The notes: a model not told the origin generated them from the letters alone. Numbered from the stretch's first letter, positions 36,701 through 42,148 are shown. The stretch is DNA of 64,000 nucleotides from Prosthecobacter sp. SYSU 5D2 (GCF_039655865.1 NZ_JBBYXL010000002.1:533497-597496), one strand, 5' to 3'. Numbers and translations: made by a program.

Positions 36701-37194
36701 GCACGGCCGGGCAGCTTACCGTCGGCACCATCGTGGCCAATACGAATTCTGAGCTCTTCCTTCAGGTTGGCGGTGCCACCGTTGTGGATCCTGCGGCCAT
36801 TGCCGCTTATCAGGCCAACCCTGGCACCTTCACCGTGCCAGACTCCTGGACCAGCAGCTACCTCGCTGGGAATACCAGCCACGACCAGCTCAATATCACC
36901 AGCACGGATGCCGTCACCCTGAATACGACCGTCACCATCTCAGGCACTTATTTGGGTGATTACACCCCCTCCTTTGGGGATGTCTTCCACTTCGTGGACT
37001 GGGCCTCTTTGGGCACCACTTCTCTGGGGGGCACTCAGGAGTTTGTGAACCTTCCTTTCATCCCAGGCGGCGGCACTTGGAACACGGATTTCTTCAGCAG
37101 CCACGGTATCGTCTTCGTGGTTCCTGAGCCGAGCCGCATGCTCTTGCTCTTTGTGGGGCTGATGGGTCTTTGCTTCCGCCGCCGCCGTCATTAA
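21715..37194 (+). CDS. Giant autotransporter-type beta-strand-repeat protein 2, PEP-CTERM tail
   Basis: A 5159-residue secreted protein, tandem paralogue of the preceding giant. A signal peptide covers residues 1-30 (ending in HPYA). Autotransporter-associated beta-strand repeats (LTKxGxGTLxL...YTGxT...GTL) occur throughout. Blocks match giant 1 at nearly the same residue numbers: NGYTG/NNYTG with QLGAD near 140-165, FTRDLSLQG near 192, LQYIGQGE...RLNSTTGS near 1480, and AYGADRTI near 1603 (1612 in giant 1). The middle is instead expanded by an internal duplication of about 4 kb. The C-terminal ~220 residues again match, ending in VPEPSRMLLLFVGLMGLCF plus arginines, a PEP-CTERM exosortase signal. 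No autotransporter barrel is present. It has its own leader and terminator, so its expression can be separate from giant 1. Likely a large surface or extracellular-matrix protein (inference). Confidence 0.92.
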   Translation: MKPLRRPLFRSIATASMLCFHLLAVTHPYAATVNWTAGSGDWSTGGNWDPSAVPLAEDDVVFPFATPIPTINTITLGAGSVANSLRMQGDYLFTGGSLGLTTGGIYINRGHMLRLDSQLTGGGGLNLTGGGALRLGNSTNNYTGLTTVANGTLIISDPAQLGADSSAVVVTGSATRGLGGGSLLLDGSAGSIVFTRDLSLQGYGPITDRSAAMSSIGSNTVTGNIEFSAGNVATAINSTSGMLSLSGDLTALGAGQLRFGVVNSTGTGSYHVTGRLTGNMNIDKQGAGTLILDPSNASSFSGLVLASSGSVRIYDGASAGTSTANGALTLGGGSGTLELRTNTPDSFASRRMHMSTSGNGVLFLDHGLNSNLVNQTVRLSALTLTAGSTTRTLTINSRNGYGVSFTGNSVGGSLAGNNNITVNANGLVSFVGDFWNNTNTTARTLTMTVNTGANAVITGNLNATGAAHILTKGGAGTLSIRGENSTYSGATNINAGTLSITHIGSINDNSAAVNMGSGTGAGTLNVVGENLIASQTAVNKAFNLAGTTGGGLILANQTGSSPGLVINGGFTAGGAGTKALTLGGTNLQENEIRGAIANNSASNVTSLYKTGSNTWVLSGANTYTGSTLLNNGVLKIQDTFSGTSTNVLADNALIGLGFSSGVITEGTAGGLFHYAGADGAMSEESIGNLLTISGAGTIRVTAGEGGTAVLNIASMNELPVTTLNTTVAIGTTSTATVSVASTAGLVPGMRVLGGSSTAFIVSITNGTQMVLSSNQASLLVGRELTFERVPGSSTVNFAPDFASTITLGGVTTAGFLNGYSYFNGADFAFAPTVGTSTLRAPIYFGPEADAGFVLASDALVADSHNVVAGVDTSNGAITVRSLKILGETGSSRVVNATALMTIRAGGDGVGGNGTSGGILVTDGSATITGTGGITTGSTGGELVIRVNKDTDILYLDTPVTSATTKGLTKTGEGTLVISKLNAHTTGGATNLLEGKIQLAPGGRLSANTVNLLMRQGTEFDLNGISVAQTATSSSVGQLMGTGVVTNTSPDPVVFATAGSGGTFNGTINEVAGQISYVKMGTTASQTFNGIHNYTGSTTIGVPGSGTTGFLFVSSLANIGEPSGLGRGDATDTASNAASLIFGGTTGGLAYTGPVSVVTDRLFTMSGTAATAGAGITNNGLNNASLVFSNTNPIAFGSTANQDLRLGGSSISDNWFYPQINDNVDAGAITRLTKINAGLWILGNENNSYSGPTTITDGVVQAQDGSTLPNASGLILGNTTSTTAVFQSSGNFTRDLATVANAGANTVSWATGTSTGGGGFAASTEKLVVAIGGLDSPTTLVWGGADGFLPTGTTSGTNLGSRLILGSTTSLAEVDFRNPIDLNGGNRVITVNDNTSTFTDIATISGAISGAAGITKNGNGVLQLFGENTYTGVTSYTAGTLVVKSLGNSDSPGASSLGDTTTADTAGSALTLGNGSTGGATLQYIGQGEISDRMIRLNSTTGSTLIHADGSGPLILTNVVNDMAAGAKILYLRGSNSLGNMVTSDLGDNGGNLSLIVDGGATWILSGNNTYSGNTTMSAGSLGIGGDSVLGNGTLILSSGSMFAYGADRTITNAVSQNNNTGPAFIGDYSLTFTSDLALLATTSNPSTTANNISAPGKTVTLAGDVTANAITAARTWTLLGAGTTFINGDITSTTAFGLNITYTGNGVLNLGGANTTFNTAAATGANTIINNNAGTINLIDDGLLSPGNVTVNAGLLDIKGNLDQVVANLTMGASTATYSELRIGADRTLTINGNITYGASNAATANPDPAVISGPGTMHLGATETIVTIADNLSAEIDMSWEMARLTGSGTLTKAGNGTLDIRGITNNDFTGIYQVNAGAILGLGAFDSNILLNGGVFEGNGDFDRNIGTGDNEVQWAAGSAGGGFSAFGGLHTIELNGGAALVWGGTGGTAFFAEETAPLIFGSATADSVVDFTNDLDLNGGPRTVTVVDNTTLLGDRADLSGIISNGSLVKTGNGFLRLTGDNTFAGGVTVTSGSLQFATVSDNGGAASNLGQGSDGITLSGGRLQFVGNTDQSTNRAITLTTTGILDASGTDDATITFAGGITAAGFTQILDGTGFGILSGQVTQTGTAADLTKQGTGTWRIDNAQTIADDIFVNDGLLILNVAEAFTADDIFIRSGTLRLGVNAALSRTTDDVQISGETSSGGVFDIYGTTGSAPTDIIIGRNAANPSALPILTGSLVDSIGGGSINPSTLNVRSGTVSADVVASSTVTLGGTVSGDNGGIYSSDGHITGNVTLNGALNLFSGTISGNLLFNNNNAVAKHSPNTVTLSGSNNVANAGVTTVNNGTLRLDFSANTDTKIGSDGLSMFGGNLQIDGHATTPVTVNAGPMILGSTSDPAPSVVTINAAGGAATLQVGTITRNLGATLRFNRSSTDAHLTTTATNAAGDILGGWATYRLAGGDTLFATVSGGEITGFASTVINDIGAWTEGADVTESTGFTGSLAGSLSINSLRFDAAAGSGITVGANDVLNIASGGILITDNVASGNVSITGGRITGGVNELIVTHDGAASFTLGSQLTGTQAITKAGTGLMVLDSATNTANGTLRLSGGTVRLQGGGALGDRAAVILEPVEGVVLDVANSESIGSISGGSSANYKGMVIKIADDQTLTFNQTASLTYWGNIQAASGAATLTKTGASQLTIADGSVDLGAGGVLNIIGGRLALDMNGNNNQITQLASGMTVNIRDGGSLFVEHNDITLISGQGRISNNVGINFSSGGSTTDSFFLRHNQNDDYIEIIGGVKFASGVSSIRLDATSTGTSALTVLRAASVVRENQATFVLRGINTHKTSSGSSQFQSTAVFSPFGAGTGTSLPVVPWAIGSSTGGTDAADSFLTTTGAANNPWRPLNLSTEYAIASDTAGWGAVNANNNVLVNATTADAASQTVRSLLIATGDGAVDLTGDGSGLLTVQSGGFLFSGTGTSTLGGFNGIAISATAGEYVFHVMGSSATVASPLTTSGAKVTKSGPGVLILSANNAGIGDVAINEGVLQLTDLDNIGGNTGNLILAGGTLRLDAEAYSGDDFSTRTVTLISGNSTLDTNGLDLTLANSIGNGGAGSLTKTGVGILTLNAQANYSGGTSITNGTLRFGTANALPTTTEVTFTGTTAVLDIGEHSSTIGSLVLNSSSNGTLNIAPDATLTVNGTILNGNATTSLRVNGGGTAIIQGDVMLTPTTSSRTLQLFVNDDGNVIFNGSITNAASTASAFAKYGNGTLDITQPSFYTGATTIGNSSNAGGTVNVTGNGTLSTGNLTVSNGILNLHHNAPLQTVATLAMGGGPAGASAQIDIGAGVTLRPTAISFSSTNSNLTAVISGEGTLDLGTTGILVTINNSGAVDIDMSWEMDTVIGSGIFTKAGAGTLDIRGVENYNFTGSYQINAGAILGLGLDEGDNLILNGGVFEGNGSFTRSLGTGANQVQWAAGTAGGGFAASGGNLTVTLAGAPDPLVWGGTEFFVPAGAPLIFGSTTADSVVNFTHNIDLNGGNRTINAINNLTLVEGVVVDTDKALLSGNLTNGSITKTGNGVLVLGGNNTFTAPIVINGSGGTLEFSSLANLGGSDTSISLQAGFFSFGGSTDLTVPNPINIDPGTAGQSISLQNLAANGTNGAVVTFSGPITTGANILTLAGSGAGIITGGITQTGTAADVYVTSGNWTLRGSNVIGDDIVVQGPTAVLNLDGTGIITHNTTTSSGLYGRNGAVINLLALNPFVEPGGLDFIFLGDTGGVLPGTLNMNGFDLTTPRLDLGQVGADLSGIILGTATLTVNTTLNLYRGSIEAGLASGVTAAKNGQGEVVLSGDNSGLTGATNVINGTLRLDYSNDNNRKIGSGNLNMYGGTLIVDGSDTATTSQSVSLLNVGGGVGANTGASTIEINNGTGQLADLSFGAITRTTVGGTVNFNLASANASVITTASNPANLTSLGGWATVSNTAFATIDEGKIIALTSTAKDDVSTWLAGDNVTDASGYTGSLGSSSVNSIIFNAVSGSALVIGEGERFTVSSGGILVTENSGAGSISGGVITSALPIGSSQVLTELIVHQHSANDFTLTSTLNGSLALTKSGTGTLIVNGNNIYTDQTSINEGTLSVFGGNAIGDRSVVNVKNRPDAFLELNNGTETISGLTGGGVDGGVVRIGTGTLHLLNNSGSTRTFIGRLEGSGTLIKNGANSQEFEGNSTGFTGTVIINRGLLHLDSGSGAMTAVSNFIVNGGELLTDQEQSGSRDRIGNAAVVTLNNTATTRGLWLRNENQNANRADTIGTVLLGSGHNVIQATNNGGSGGSSNVGTMSVTNWLRENQATAILRGQNLGGASGTRGRITTGAMPAGAVGGAGVADSATLTIVPYFIGAAGLLGSSTDAEVLASLGNSFVTWVSSGEGFRPLNLTSEYTLNAAGYNGLSGVTMDNVRIAANPGAALTGGSKTINSLVIDSSAEAVTLTGGESDILTLASGALLATTTTPANAMVMDGFSELRTATGEYLLYVTNATSTLAISSSLTSDALLTKAGAGTLILSGVNTFTGGTWFNQGLIEVSGLDALGSGGLNFHGGGLRWASGSTFDPTGRSVTFGTGGAVFDTNGNDVTFANVFGGGGEGGLTKVGNGVLTLNAAGNFAGPVSINLGTVVYGVANALPSGTNLTLAGGTLDIGAFDTTLGSLDFTVSSTITGSANLTFTGDVNQSTGSRTLTVTNTGITTFDGNLLSITNASTTARTIGLAPGTGATLVINSQIVDGSGAGSVNKTGAGTLVLNAVNFYTGTTTLNGGTTFIGHGSSLGAATGTLALTSGTLSGDGNGEKVIARNVTHGGTFVLDGDDKLTFQGTWLNNAASRTLTVNGAGGAELAGQVNLSEHATTARTLTVNGDGNVLISGVVSNGTGTGNSALTYSGTGVLSLSNANTYSGNTNVNGGALLANNTTGSATGTGNVTVAVAGTLGGMGSISGAVTLNGMLSPGSVDLAGISTAGQLTVGTIVANTNSELFLQVGGATVVDPAAIAAYQANPGTFTVPDSWTSSYLAGNTSHDQLNITSTDAVTLNTTVTISGTYLGDYTPSFGDVFHFVDWASLGTTSLGGTQEFVNLPFIPGGGTWNTDFFSSHGIVFVVPEPSRMLLLFVGLMGLCFRRRRH
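27160..31260 (+). repeat. Internal duplication in giant protein 2, copy A
   Basis: Encoded landmarks in order: DMSWEM, TKAGNGTLDIRG, NAGAILGLG, LNGGVFEGNG, VQWAAGSAGGGF, LIFGSATADSVV, then GGWATY, SINSLRFDA, GGILITD, RPLNLSTEYA, GTLRLDAEA and LDTNG. All recur in the same order in copy B, about 4.55-4.66 kb downstream. Confidence 0.85.
31822..35810 (+). repeat. Internal duplication in giant protein 2, copy B
   Basis: Same ordered landmarks as copy A: DMSWEM, TKAGAGTLDIRG, NAGAILGLG, LNGGVFEGNG, VQWAAGTAGGGF, LIFGSTTADSVV, GGWATV, SVNSIIFNA, GGILVTE, RPLNLTSEYT and FDTNG. Divergence at DNA level is substantial, so the duplication is not recent. Confidence 0.85.
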
Positions 37195-37224
37195 GACGGT
37201 CGGATTGCAGGACAGATCATCCAT

Positions 37225-37252
37225 GGGGGAGGGCTTCGGCCCTCCCCCTTTT
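37225..37252 (+). terminator. Rho-independent terminator after giant gene 2
   Basis: Perfect 10-bp GC-rich stem (37225-37234 with 37239-37248), stable ttcg tetraloop and four T. It begins 31 bases after the stop codon. Confidence 0.92.
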
Positions 37253-37281
37253 GCCTGGCATCTGATGTCAGGTGCCAGGCT

Positions 37282-37824
37282 TCAGGCCATGATGGCCAGG
37301 GCGACCTTGTCAGCTTCCTCTTTGCCACAGAGAAGGGCTGCCAGGGCGAGGCCAAAGGGAAGGGCGGTCCCGGCACCACGGGAGGTGATGAGGCGTCCGT
37401 CCATCACGACCTCCTCTTCAGGCTCGGCGAAGGGCAGCTCATCATAGGTGGAATCGTGAGCGGTATGTCGCCGGCCTGCCAAAAGGCCTGCATCGTGGAG
37501 GATCAGCGGGCCGGCACAGATGGCGGCCACGAACTTTCCCGCTTCATAAAACGACTGTGCCAGCACAGCCGGGCGGTCATCCTGGCGCAGGGCTTTCACG
37601 GCAGGTCCGCCGGGGATGAAAAGCATGTCAAAGGCGCTGGTGTCCAGGTCATCCAAAAAGGCGTCTGCCTGGAGGGTGATGCCGCATCGCCCCGCCACCA
37701 GAAGGCGTCCGCCCAGGGCAGCCAATACCACCTCCGCACCCGCCCGGCGCAGGAGATCCACGGGGGTGACGGTTTCGATTTCTTCGAACCCATCCGTCAG
37801 CAGGCACAGGACACATTTGGACAT
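37282..37824 (-). CDS. DJ-1/PfpI family protein (YajL/ThiJ type)
   Basis: A 180-residue cytoplasmic protein of normal length for the DJ-1/PfpI superfamily. The nucleophile elbow AAICAGP places the reactive cysteine at residue 103. The conserved acidic partner lies in DGFEEIE (Glu14/15), matching the Glu-Cys pair of E. coli YajL and human DJ-1. FIPGGPAVKAL is the usual second motif. Known members are chaperones or deglycase/glyoxalase-like stress proteins; the exact activity cannot be read here. It starts 23 bases after the M48 protease gene on the same strand and is probably co-transcribed with it. Confidence 0.9.
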   Translation of the reverse strand: MSKCVLCLLTDGFEEIETVTPVDLLRRAGAEVVLAALGGRLLVAGRCGITLQADAFLDDLDTSAFDMLFIPGGPAVKALRQDDRPAVLAQSFYEAGKFVAAICAGPLILHDAGLLAGRRHTAHDSTYDELPFAEPEEEVVMDGRLITSRGAGTALPFGLALAALLCGKEEADKVALAIMA

Positions 37825-37847
37825 AGGAGGAACAGGTTTCTGAAGGG

Positions 37848-38705
37848 TCAGTTTTTCAGGCGGTATTTGGCGATCTCGGCGCGGATGCGCTCCACTCGGT
37901 TTTCTGGGGCCGGGTGGGTGCTCATAAATTCCGGCTGGCTGCTGCCTTTGGAGGCCGAGGCCAGGATTTCCATCACGCCGACCATGGCCTCGGGATTGTA
38001 ACCGGCATCAATGAGGAAGCGTACGCCGAGGGCATCGGATTCCAGTTCATCATCACGGCCATATTTCATGACGCGCATGTTGGCCACCATGCCGGCGATC
38101 TGATGGCCGGCGGAGCTCTGCCCGTCTGACAAAAGCACGCCTGCACCCTGGGCCAGGCCCTGCCAGAGCTTGCTGGTGGCCATTTGCTCATTGGAGTGCC
38201 GGCCCACGACGTGGCCGATTTCATGGCCCAGTACACCGGCGAGCTGGTCTTCATTTTTAAACAGACGGAAGAGGGCTTCAGTGATGAAAATCTGCCCGCC
38301 CGGGAGGGCAAAGGCATTCACCGTCTGCCGGTCCCCCAGCAGATGAAAATCAAAGCGGTAGGGTGTCTGACGTGCCAGGCTGCTCTGCACCAGTTTGGTA
38401 CCCACGCGGTCCACCAGGGCCTGGGCTTTGCCATCGCGGGACTGGCCGCCCATCTGGCGGATCATCATTGGGGCGGACTGCAGGCCCAGGGCGATCTCCT
38501 CCTCGGCCGTGGCAAAGGCCAGCCGCTGGGTGCGTCCGGTGAATTCATTTTCATACTCGGTGGTGCCGAGGTAATGGTAAGCCAGGGTACCGCCCATGAT
38601 CAGCACAGCCAGGATGATGCGCGGATGGCAGCCGATGCCGCGCCGCCGCCCGCCATCAAACGAAGGTGACATGGCGGCCAGGAGGCGGGTGAAAAGAGAC
38701 GGCAT
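37848..38705 (-). CDS. M48-family metalloprotease (Ste24/LoiP/BepA-like)
   Basis: A 285-residue protein with one N-terminal membrane segment or uncleaved signal (about residues 28-46), followed by a periplasmic catalytic domain. The zinc motif HEIGHVVGRH lies at residues 161-170, and the third ligand Glu comes from ELESD at 220-224. GGQIFITEALF just before the zinc helix is typical of M48C proteins. Members degrade or help assemble outer-membrane proteins. It is the first gene of a probable two-gene unit with the DJ-1-like protein, fitting a stress or protein-quality role (inference). The ATG at 38705 is preceded by no clear ribosome site. Confidence 0.92.
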   Translation of the reverse strand: MPSLFTRLLAAMSPSFDGGRRRGIGCHPRIILAVLIMGGTLAYHYLGTTEYENEFTGRTQRLAFATAEEEIALGLQSAPMMIRQMGGQSRDGKAQALVDRVGTKLVQSSLARQTPYRFDFHLLGDRQTVNAFALPGGQIFITEALFRLFKNEDQLAGVLGHEIGHVVGRHSNEQMATSKLWQGLAQGAGVLLSDGQSSAGHQIAGMVANMRVMKYGRDDELESDALGVRFLIDAGYNPEAMVGVMEILASASKGSSQPEFMSTHPAPENRVERIRAEIAKYRLKN

Positions 38706-38886
38706 GGTGCGATCTTAGACTGAATCCGGCGGACTGTCACGGGGGGACTGATGCGCGAATCAGCGTCCCTTGGCTGCTCAAGGTGCCAAGAGGATATCAG
38801 GCCTTTTGTGATGCGTGTGCGTGCGGAAGTCACGAATCAGCAAAGCTGGGAAAGGCGTGGGCGGATATGGCGTAATGAGAGCTTCC

Positions 38887-39861
38887 ATGATTCGTTCCCT
38901 CCTTACCTTTGCTTCCTTGTTGCTGGCGGTTTCGCCGGTATCTGCACAGAACATCCGCGCCGGGATCATCGGCCTGGACACCTCCCACGTGCTGGCTTTT
39001 TCCAAAACGCTGAATGCGGATCCGCAGAAGCCGGAGGTCATGGGCGTGCGCATGGTGGCCGCCTATCCGCAAGGGTCCAAGGACATCGAAAGCAGTACCA
39101 AGCGTGTGCCTGAATACACGGAGAAGGTGAAGGCGATGGGAGTGGAGATCGTGCCGAGCATTGAAGCGCTGCTGGAAAAAGTGGACGTGGTTTTTCTGGA
39201 AACCAATGATGGCCGCCCGCACCTGGAGCAGCTTCTGCCCTGCCTGAAGGCGGGCAAGCCAGTGTATATTGACAAGCCTATCGCAGGCTCATTGGTGGAT
39301 GCGGTGAAGATTTTTGACGAGGCCAAGAAAGCCGGTGTGCCGGTGTTTTCATCCTCCTCGCTGCGGTTTGGCGCGGATACCCAGGCCGTTCGTGGGGGCA
39401 GCATTGGCAAGGTGAAGCAGGCGGAGACATCCAGCCCGGCCTCCCTGGAGCCGACGCATCCGGATCTGTTCTGGTATGGCATTCATGGTGTGGAAAGCCT
39501 CTTTACCGTGATGGGCAAGGGCTGCCAGTCGGTGAAGCGCAGCACCACGGCGGATGGGAAAATCCAGGTCGTCGGCACCTGGGAAGGCGGGCGCACCGGC
39601 ACCTATACGGAAGGCAAAGGCTATACGGGCAAGGCCATCGGCGAAAAAGGGGAGGCCGCTGTGGGCTCCTCCGCCGGGTATGATCCGTTGCTGGTTTCCA
39701 TCGTCCACTTTTTCCGTACCGGCGTGGCACCCGTCAGCCCGGAAGAGACACTGGAAATTTATGCATTCATGGAAGCGGCGGATGAGAGCAAACGCCAGGG
39801 CGGAGCCGAAGTGACCCTGAAGTCCGTGATGGACAAGGCCATTGCCGAAGCCCGTCGCTAA
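38887..39861 (+). CDS. Secreted Gfo/Idh/MocA-type oxidoreductase-like protein
   Basis: With the start at 38887 the protein has 324 residues and a clean signal peptide (MIRSLLTFASLLLAVSPVSA). In-frame ATGs at 38875 and 38815 would only add unsupported residues; 38875 is the main alternative. The mature part begins with a Rossmann-like IRAGIIGLDTSHV. It continues with VDVVFLETNDGRPHLEQLLP, then YIDKPIAGS, which replaces the EKP motif of Gfo/Idh/MocA dehydrogenases. The usual GxGxxG is weak, so NAD(P) binding is uncertain. Secreted relatives are common in Verrucomicrobia and Planctomycetes, and their substrates are unknown. It is transcribed alone and ends in a terminator at 39908. Confidence 0.75.
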   Translation: MIRSLLTFASLLLAVSPVSAQNIRAGIIGLDTSHVLAFSKTLNADPQKPEVMGVRMVAAYPQGSKDIESSTKRVPEYTEKVKAMGVEIVPSIEALLEKVDVVFLETNDGRPHLEQLLPCLKAGKPVYIDKPIAGSLVDAVKIFDEAKKAGVPVFSSSSLRFGADTQAVRGGSIGKVKQAETSSPASLEPTHPDLFWYGIHGVESLFTVMGKGCQSVKRSTTADGKIQVVGTWEGGRTGTYTEGKGYTGKAIGEKGEAAVGSSAGYDPLLVSIVHFFRTGVAPVSPEETLEIYAFMEAADESKRQGGAEVTLKSVMDKAIAEARR

Positions 39862-39907
39862 GCGCTGGTGCACATCATTGGAGCCTGAAAATCAAGGCCT
39901 TCGAATC

Positions 39908-39946
39908 ACGCCTGGGGGCGGCTAAACGTCGCTGCCAGGCGTTTTT
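39908..39946 (+). terminator. Rho-independent terminator
   Basis: acgcctgg (39908-39915) pairs with ccaggcgt (39935-39942), with further partial pairing inside, followed by five T. It separates the oxidoreductase-like gene from the HtrA gene. Confidence 0.8.
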
Positions 39947-40029
39947 GTATGTACAATAGTTTTCAACAATCGCTCAACGTTTTCGTCATACGTTCTGCAC
40001 ACTTGCGTATTTTGAAAGCCTACAACACT

Positions 40030-41640
40030 ATGAAACCAACTCTTCAATTGACCCAAATTTTGGCGGCAGCAGGACTGCTTGCCCTGTCGTCCGGCATTGC
40101 CTTTGCGGAGGTGAAAAATGCTGCGCCGAAGCTGGTCGCCAGTGAATTTAAATCCCGTCTGCTGACGGATACGGCTCCGCTGCCAGAAGGCGGACAGCTC
40201 CAGATGAGCTACGCCACCGTGGTGGAAAAGATCCTGCCCAGCGTGGTGACCATCTTTGCCTATGGAGGCAAAGGGGAGGAGCAGCCAAACATTGAAGATG
40301 TTCCGCCGCAGTTGCGCCCCTTCTTTTACCGGTTTTTCGGTGAAGACGGTGTGCCGGACACCGAGGATGACCAGCCGCGCAATGCTCCCCGGGGTGGAAA
40401 CCGCCGCGCTCCCCAGCAGGCACCCGCCCCTCTGCGGCCCAATGGTGTGGGATCAGGCTTCATTGTCTCCAGTGACGGTTATGTGATGACCAACAACCAC
40501 GTGGTGGGAGAGGCCGACAAGATTGAAGCGGTGGTGGAGGTCAATGGGGTGACCCGCACTTACCTGGCCAAGGTCGTCGGCACGGATCCGCTGACGGATG
40601 TGGCGCTGATCAAGATTGATGCGACGGGCCTTCCGCAGGCCACTCTGGGAGACAGTGACAAACTGCGAGTGGGGGACATTGTGCTGGCCGCTGGCGCACC
40701 CATGGAGCTGAACCGTTCTGTGACGCAGGGCATCGTGAGTGCCCTGGGCCGCAGCGGCATGAACATTGTGGGCCGTGGCCGCACAGCCGGGTATGAGGAC
40801 TTCATCCAGACGGATGCCTCTATCAATCCAGGTAATTCCGGCGGACCGCTGGTGGATGCTTTGGGACGTGTGGTGGGCATCAATACCGCCATCCTTTCCC
40901 GCTCGGGCATGAATGCGGGCATCGGATTTGCCATCCCTGTGAACATGGCCATGCGCATCGTGGAGGACCTGATTGACAGCGGTTCCGTGCGTCGTGGGTT
41001 CCTGGGCATCGAGCTGGAAGACATTGACCGTGAAAAAGCAGAAATGTTTGGTCTGGAAGATCAGGGAGGTGCTCTGGTGCGTCGCGTCACAGATAACTCC
41101 CCTGCCCGGGCAGCCGGTATTGAAGTGGGAGATGTGGTGGTCGCCCTGGACGGTCTGCGGGTGGACGGAAGTGCCAAGCTGCGGTTGATCGTCAGCAGCC
41201 GCAAGCCCGGGACGGAAGTGACGATGACGGTGATGCGTGACGGGCAGAGCGTGCCGATCAAAGCCAAGCTGGGCGAACTGCCTGGTGCTGTCACAGCCGC
41301 CCGGAATAATGAGGAGGAAACGGCTCCAAAACGTGGAGGAGGCGGTGTCAACTTTGCAGAAATCGTTCCGGGCGTGACCGTGCAGAACCTGACCCCTGCT
41401 ACCCGTGAAAGGTATGACGTTCCAGCCGACATCACCGGCGTCGTGGTGACCAAGCTGGATCCTGAAAGTGATGCTGCGACAAAAGGCGTCGAAGAAGGGG
41501 ATGTCATTGTCAGCGTGAATAACAGCCCAGTGCGTGCGGTGGGTGAAGCCAATGAAATGGCCAAGAGCCGTGAACGGAATGTCTTTCTGAAAGTTTACCG
41601 TGGCGGAGACACGATGCTTTTCATTGTCGGGAAAAACTGA
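40030..41640 (+). CDS. HtrA/DegP-type periplasmic serine protease with two PDZ domains
   Basis: The start at 40030 gives 536 residues and a proper signal peptide (residues 1-27, ending in IAFA). An upstream in-frame ATG at 39949 overlaps the preceding terminator and is rejected. The catalytic triad is visible: His157 in NNHVVGEAD, Asp190 in LTDVALIKID and Ser270 in GNSGGPL. An acidic, then proline/arginine-rich, insertion (about residues 105-140) precedes the protease domain, where DegP proteins carry a variable loop. The first PDZ domain starts near residue 320 (GFLGIELED) and the second near 440. The protein degrades or refolds damaged envelope proteins. It is monocistronic, with a terminator 22 bases after the stop. 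The ClpS-like gene follows. Confidence 0.93.
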   Translation: MKPTLQLTQILAAAGLLALSSGIAFAEVKNAAPKLVASEFKSRLLTDTAPLPEGGQLQMSYATVVEKILPSVVTIFAYGGKGEEQPNIEDVPPQLRPFFYRFFGEDGVPDTEDDQPRNAPRGGNRRAPQQAPAPLRPNGVGSGFIVSSDGYVMTNNHVVGEADKIEAVVEVNGVTRTYLAKVVGTDPLTDVALIKIDATGLPQATLGDSDKLRVGDIVLAAGAPMELNRSVTQGIVSALGRSGMNIVGRGRTAGYEDFIQTDASINPGNSGGPLVDALGRVVGINTAILSRSGMNAGIGFAIPVNMAMRIVEDLIDSGSVRRGFLGIELEDIDREKAEMFGLEDQGGALVRRVTDNSPARAAGIEVGDVVVALDGLRVDGSAKLRLIVSSRKPGTEVTMTVMRDGQSVPIKAKLGELPGAVTAARNNEEETAPKRGGGGVNFAEIVPGVTVQNLTPATRERYDVPADITGVVVTKLDPESDAATKGVEEGDVIVSVNNSPVRAVGEANEMAKSRERNVFLKVYRGGDTMLFIVGKN

Positions 41641-41661
41641 TTGGCTGCCTTATTGACTTAG

Positions 41662-41695
41662 CGGCCCGTGCCCCGTCCGGAGCGCGGGCCGTTTT
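41662..41695 (+). terminator. Rho-independent terminator after htrA-like gene
   Basis: A 10-bp stem with one G-T pair (41662-41671 with 41682-41691), GC-rich, followed by four T. Confidence 0.8.
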
Positions 41696-41724
41696 GTGTC
41701 CGGGGTTGAGAAGTCAGCCATTAC

Positions 41725-42108
41725 ATGCATGTTGTCCATGTGACAGGTCCGTTACAGCCCACCCGCAACAGCACCGCAACGCCGACATTGCCGGCGCGGC
41801 CGCGCACTGCCCCTGTCCAGCCGCAGCTGCAGCCGGACCTGGAGCCGCCCTATCATGTCATCTTGCACAATGACGACACGCATACTTATGCGTATGTGAT
41901 TGAGATGATGATGATGATCTTTGGGTATGATGAAAAGAAAGGGTATCAGATTGCCTGTGAAGTGGATGAGAGCGACCGTGTGATCGTGGTGACCTGCCAC
42001 AAGGAACTGGCAGAGCTGCGGGTGGAGCAAATCCACGAATACGGAGCCGACCCGCGCATGAAGGAAAGCCTGGGTTCCATGAAGGCCTCCATGGAGCCAG
42101 CTGAGTAA
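41725..42108 (+). CDS. ClpS-like adaptor protein with altered N-degron pocket
   Basis: 127 residues: a Thr/Pro/Gln-rich N-terminal extension (1-40), then a ClpS domain that aligns without gaps to E. coli ClpS from YHVILHNDD on. The Asn-Asp-Asp signature (Asn49, Asp50, Asp51, equal to 34-36 in E. coli) is kept. However, the residue equal to His66, which holds the substrate alpha-amino group, is Asp81; Met40 is Tyr55 and Met62 is Ala77. ClpS delivers proteins with N-end-rule residues to ClpAP. These changes suggest different substrates or a different partner (inference). The tail TCHKELAELRVEQIHEYG resembles ClpS-like proteins of Planctomycetes. No clpA gene is in the window; it stands between the htrA-like gene and an esterase. 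Confidence 0.85.
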   Translation: MHVVHVTGPLQPTRNSTATPTLPARPRTAPVQPQLQPDLEPPYHVILHNDDTHTYAYVIEMMMMIFGYDEKKGYQIACEVDESDRVIVVTCHKELAELRVEQIHEYGADPRMKESLGSMKASMEPAE

Positions 42109-42148
42109 AGACGAAACTTTTTTGCTGACGGCGGTTTATAGCAGGACC

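Noticed and set aside
39949..40029. N-terminal extension of the HtrA-like protease
   Set aside because: The upstream ATG lies beside the preceding terminator and would bury the signal peptide; the ATG at 40030 fits secretion.
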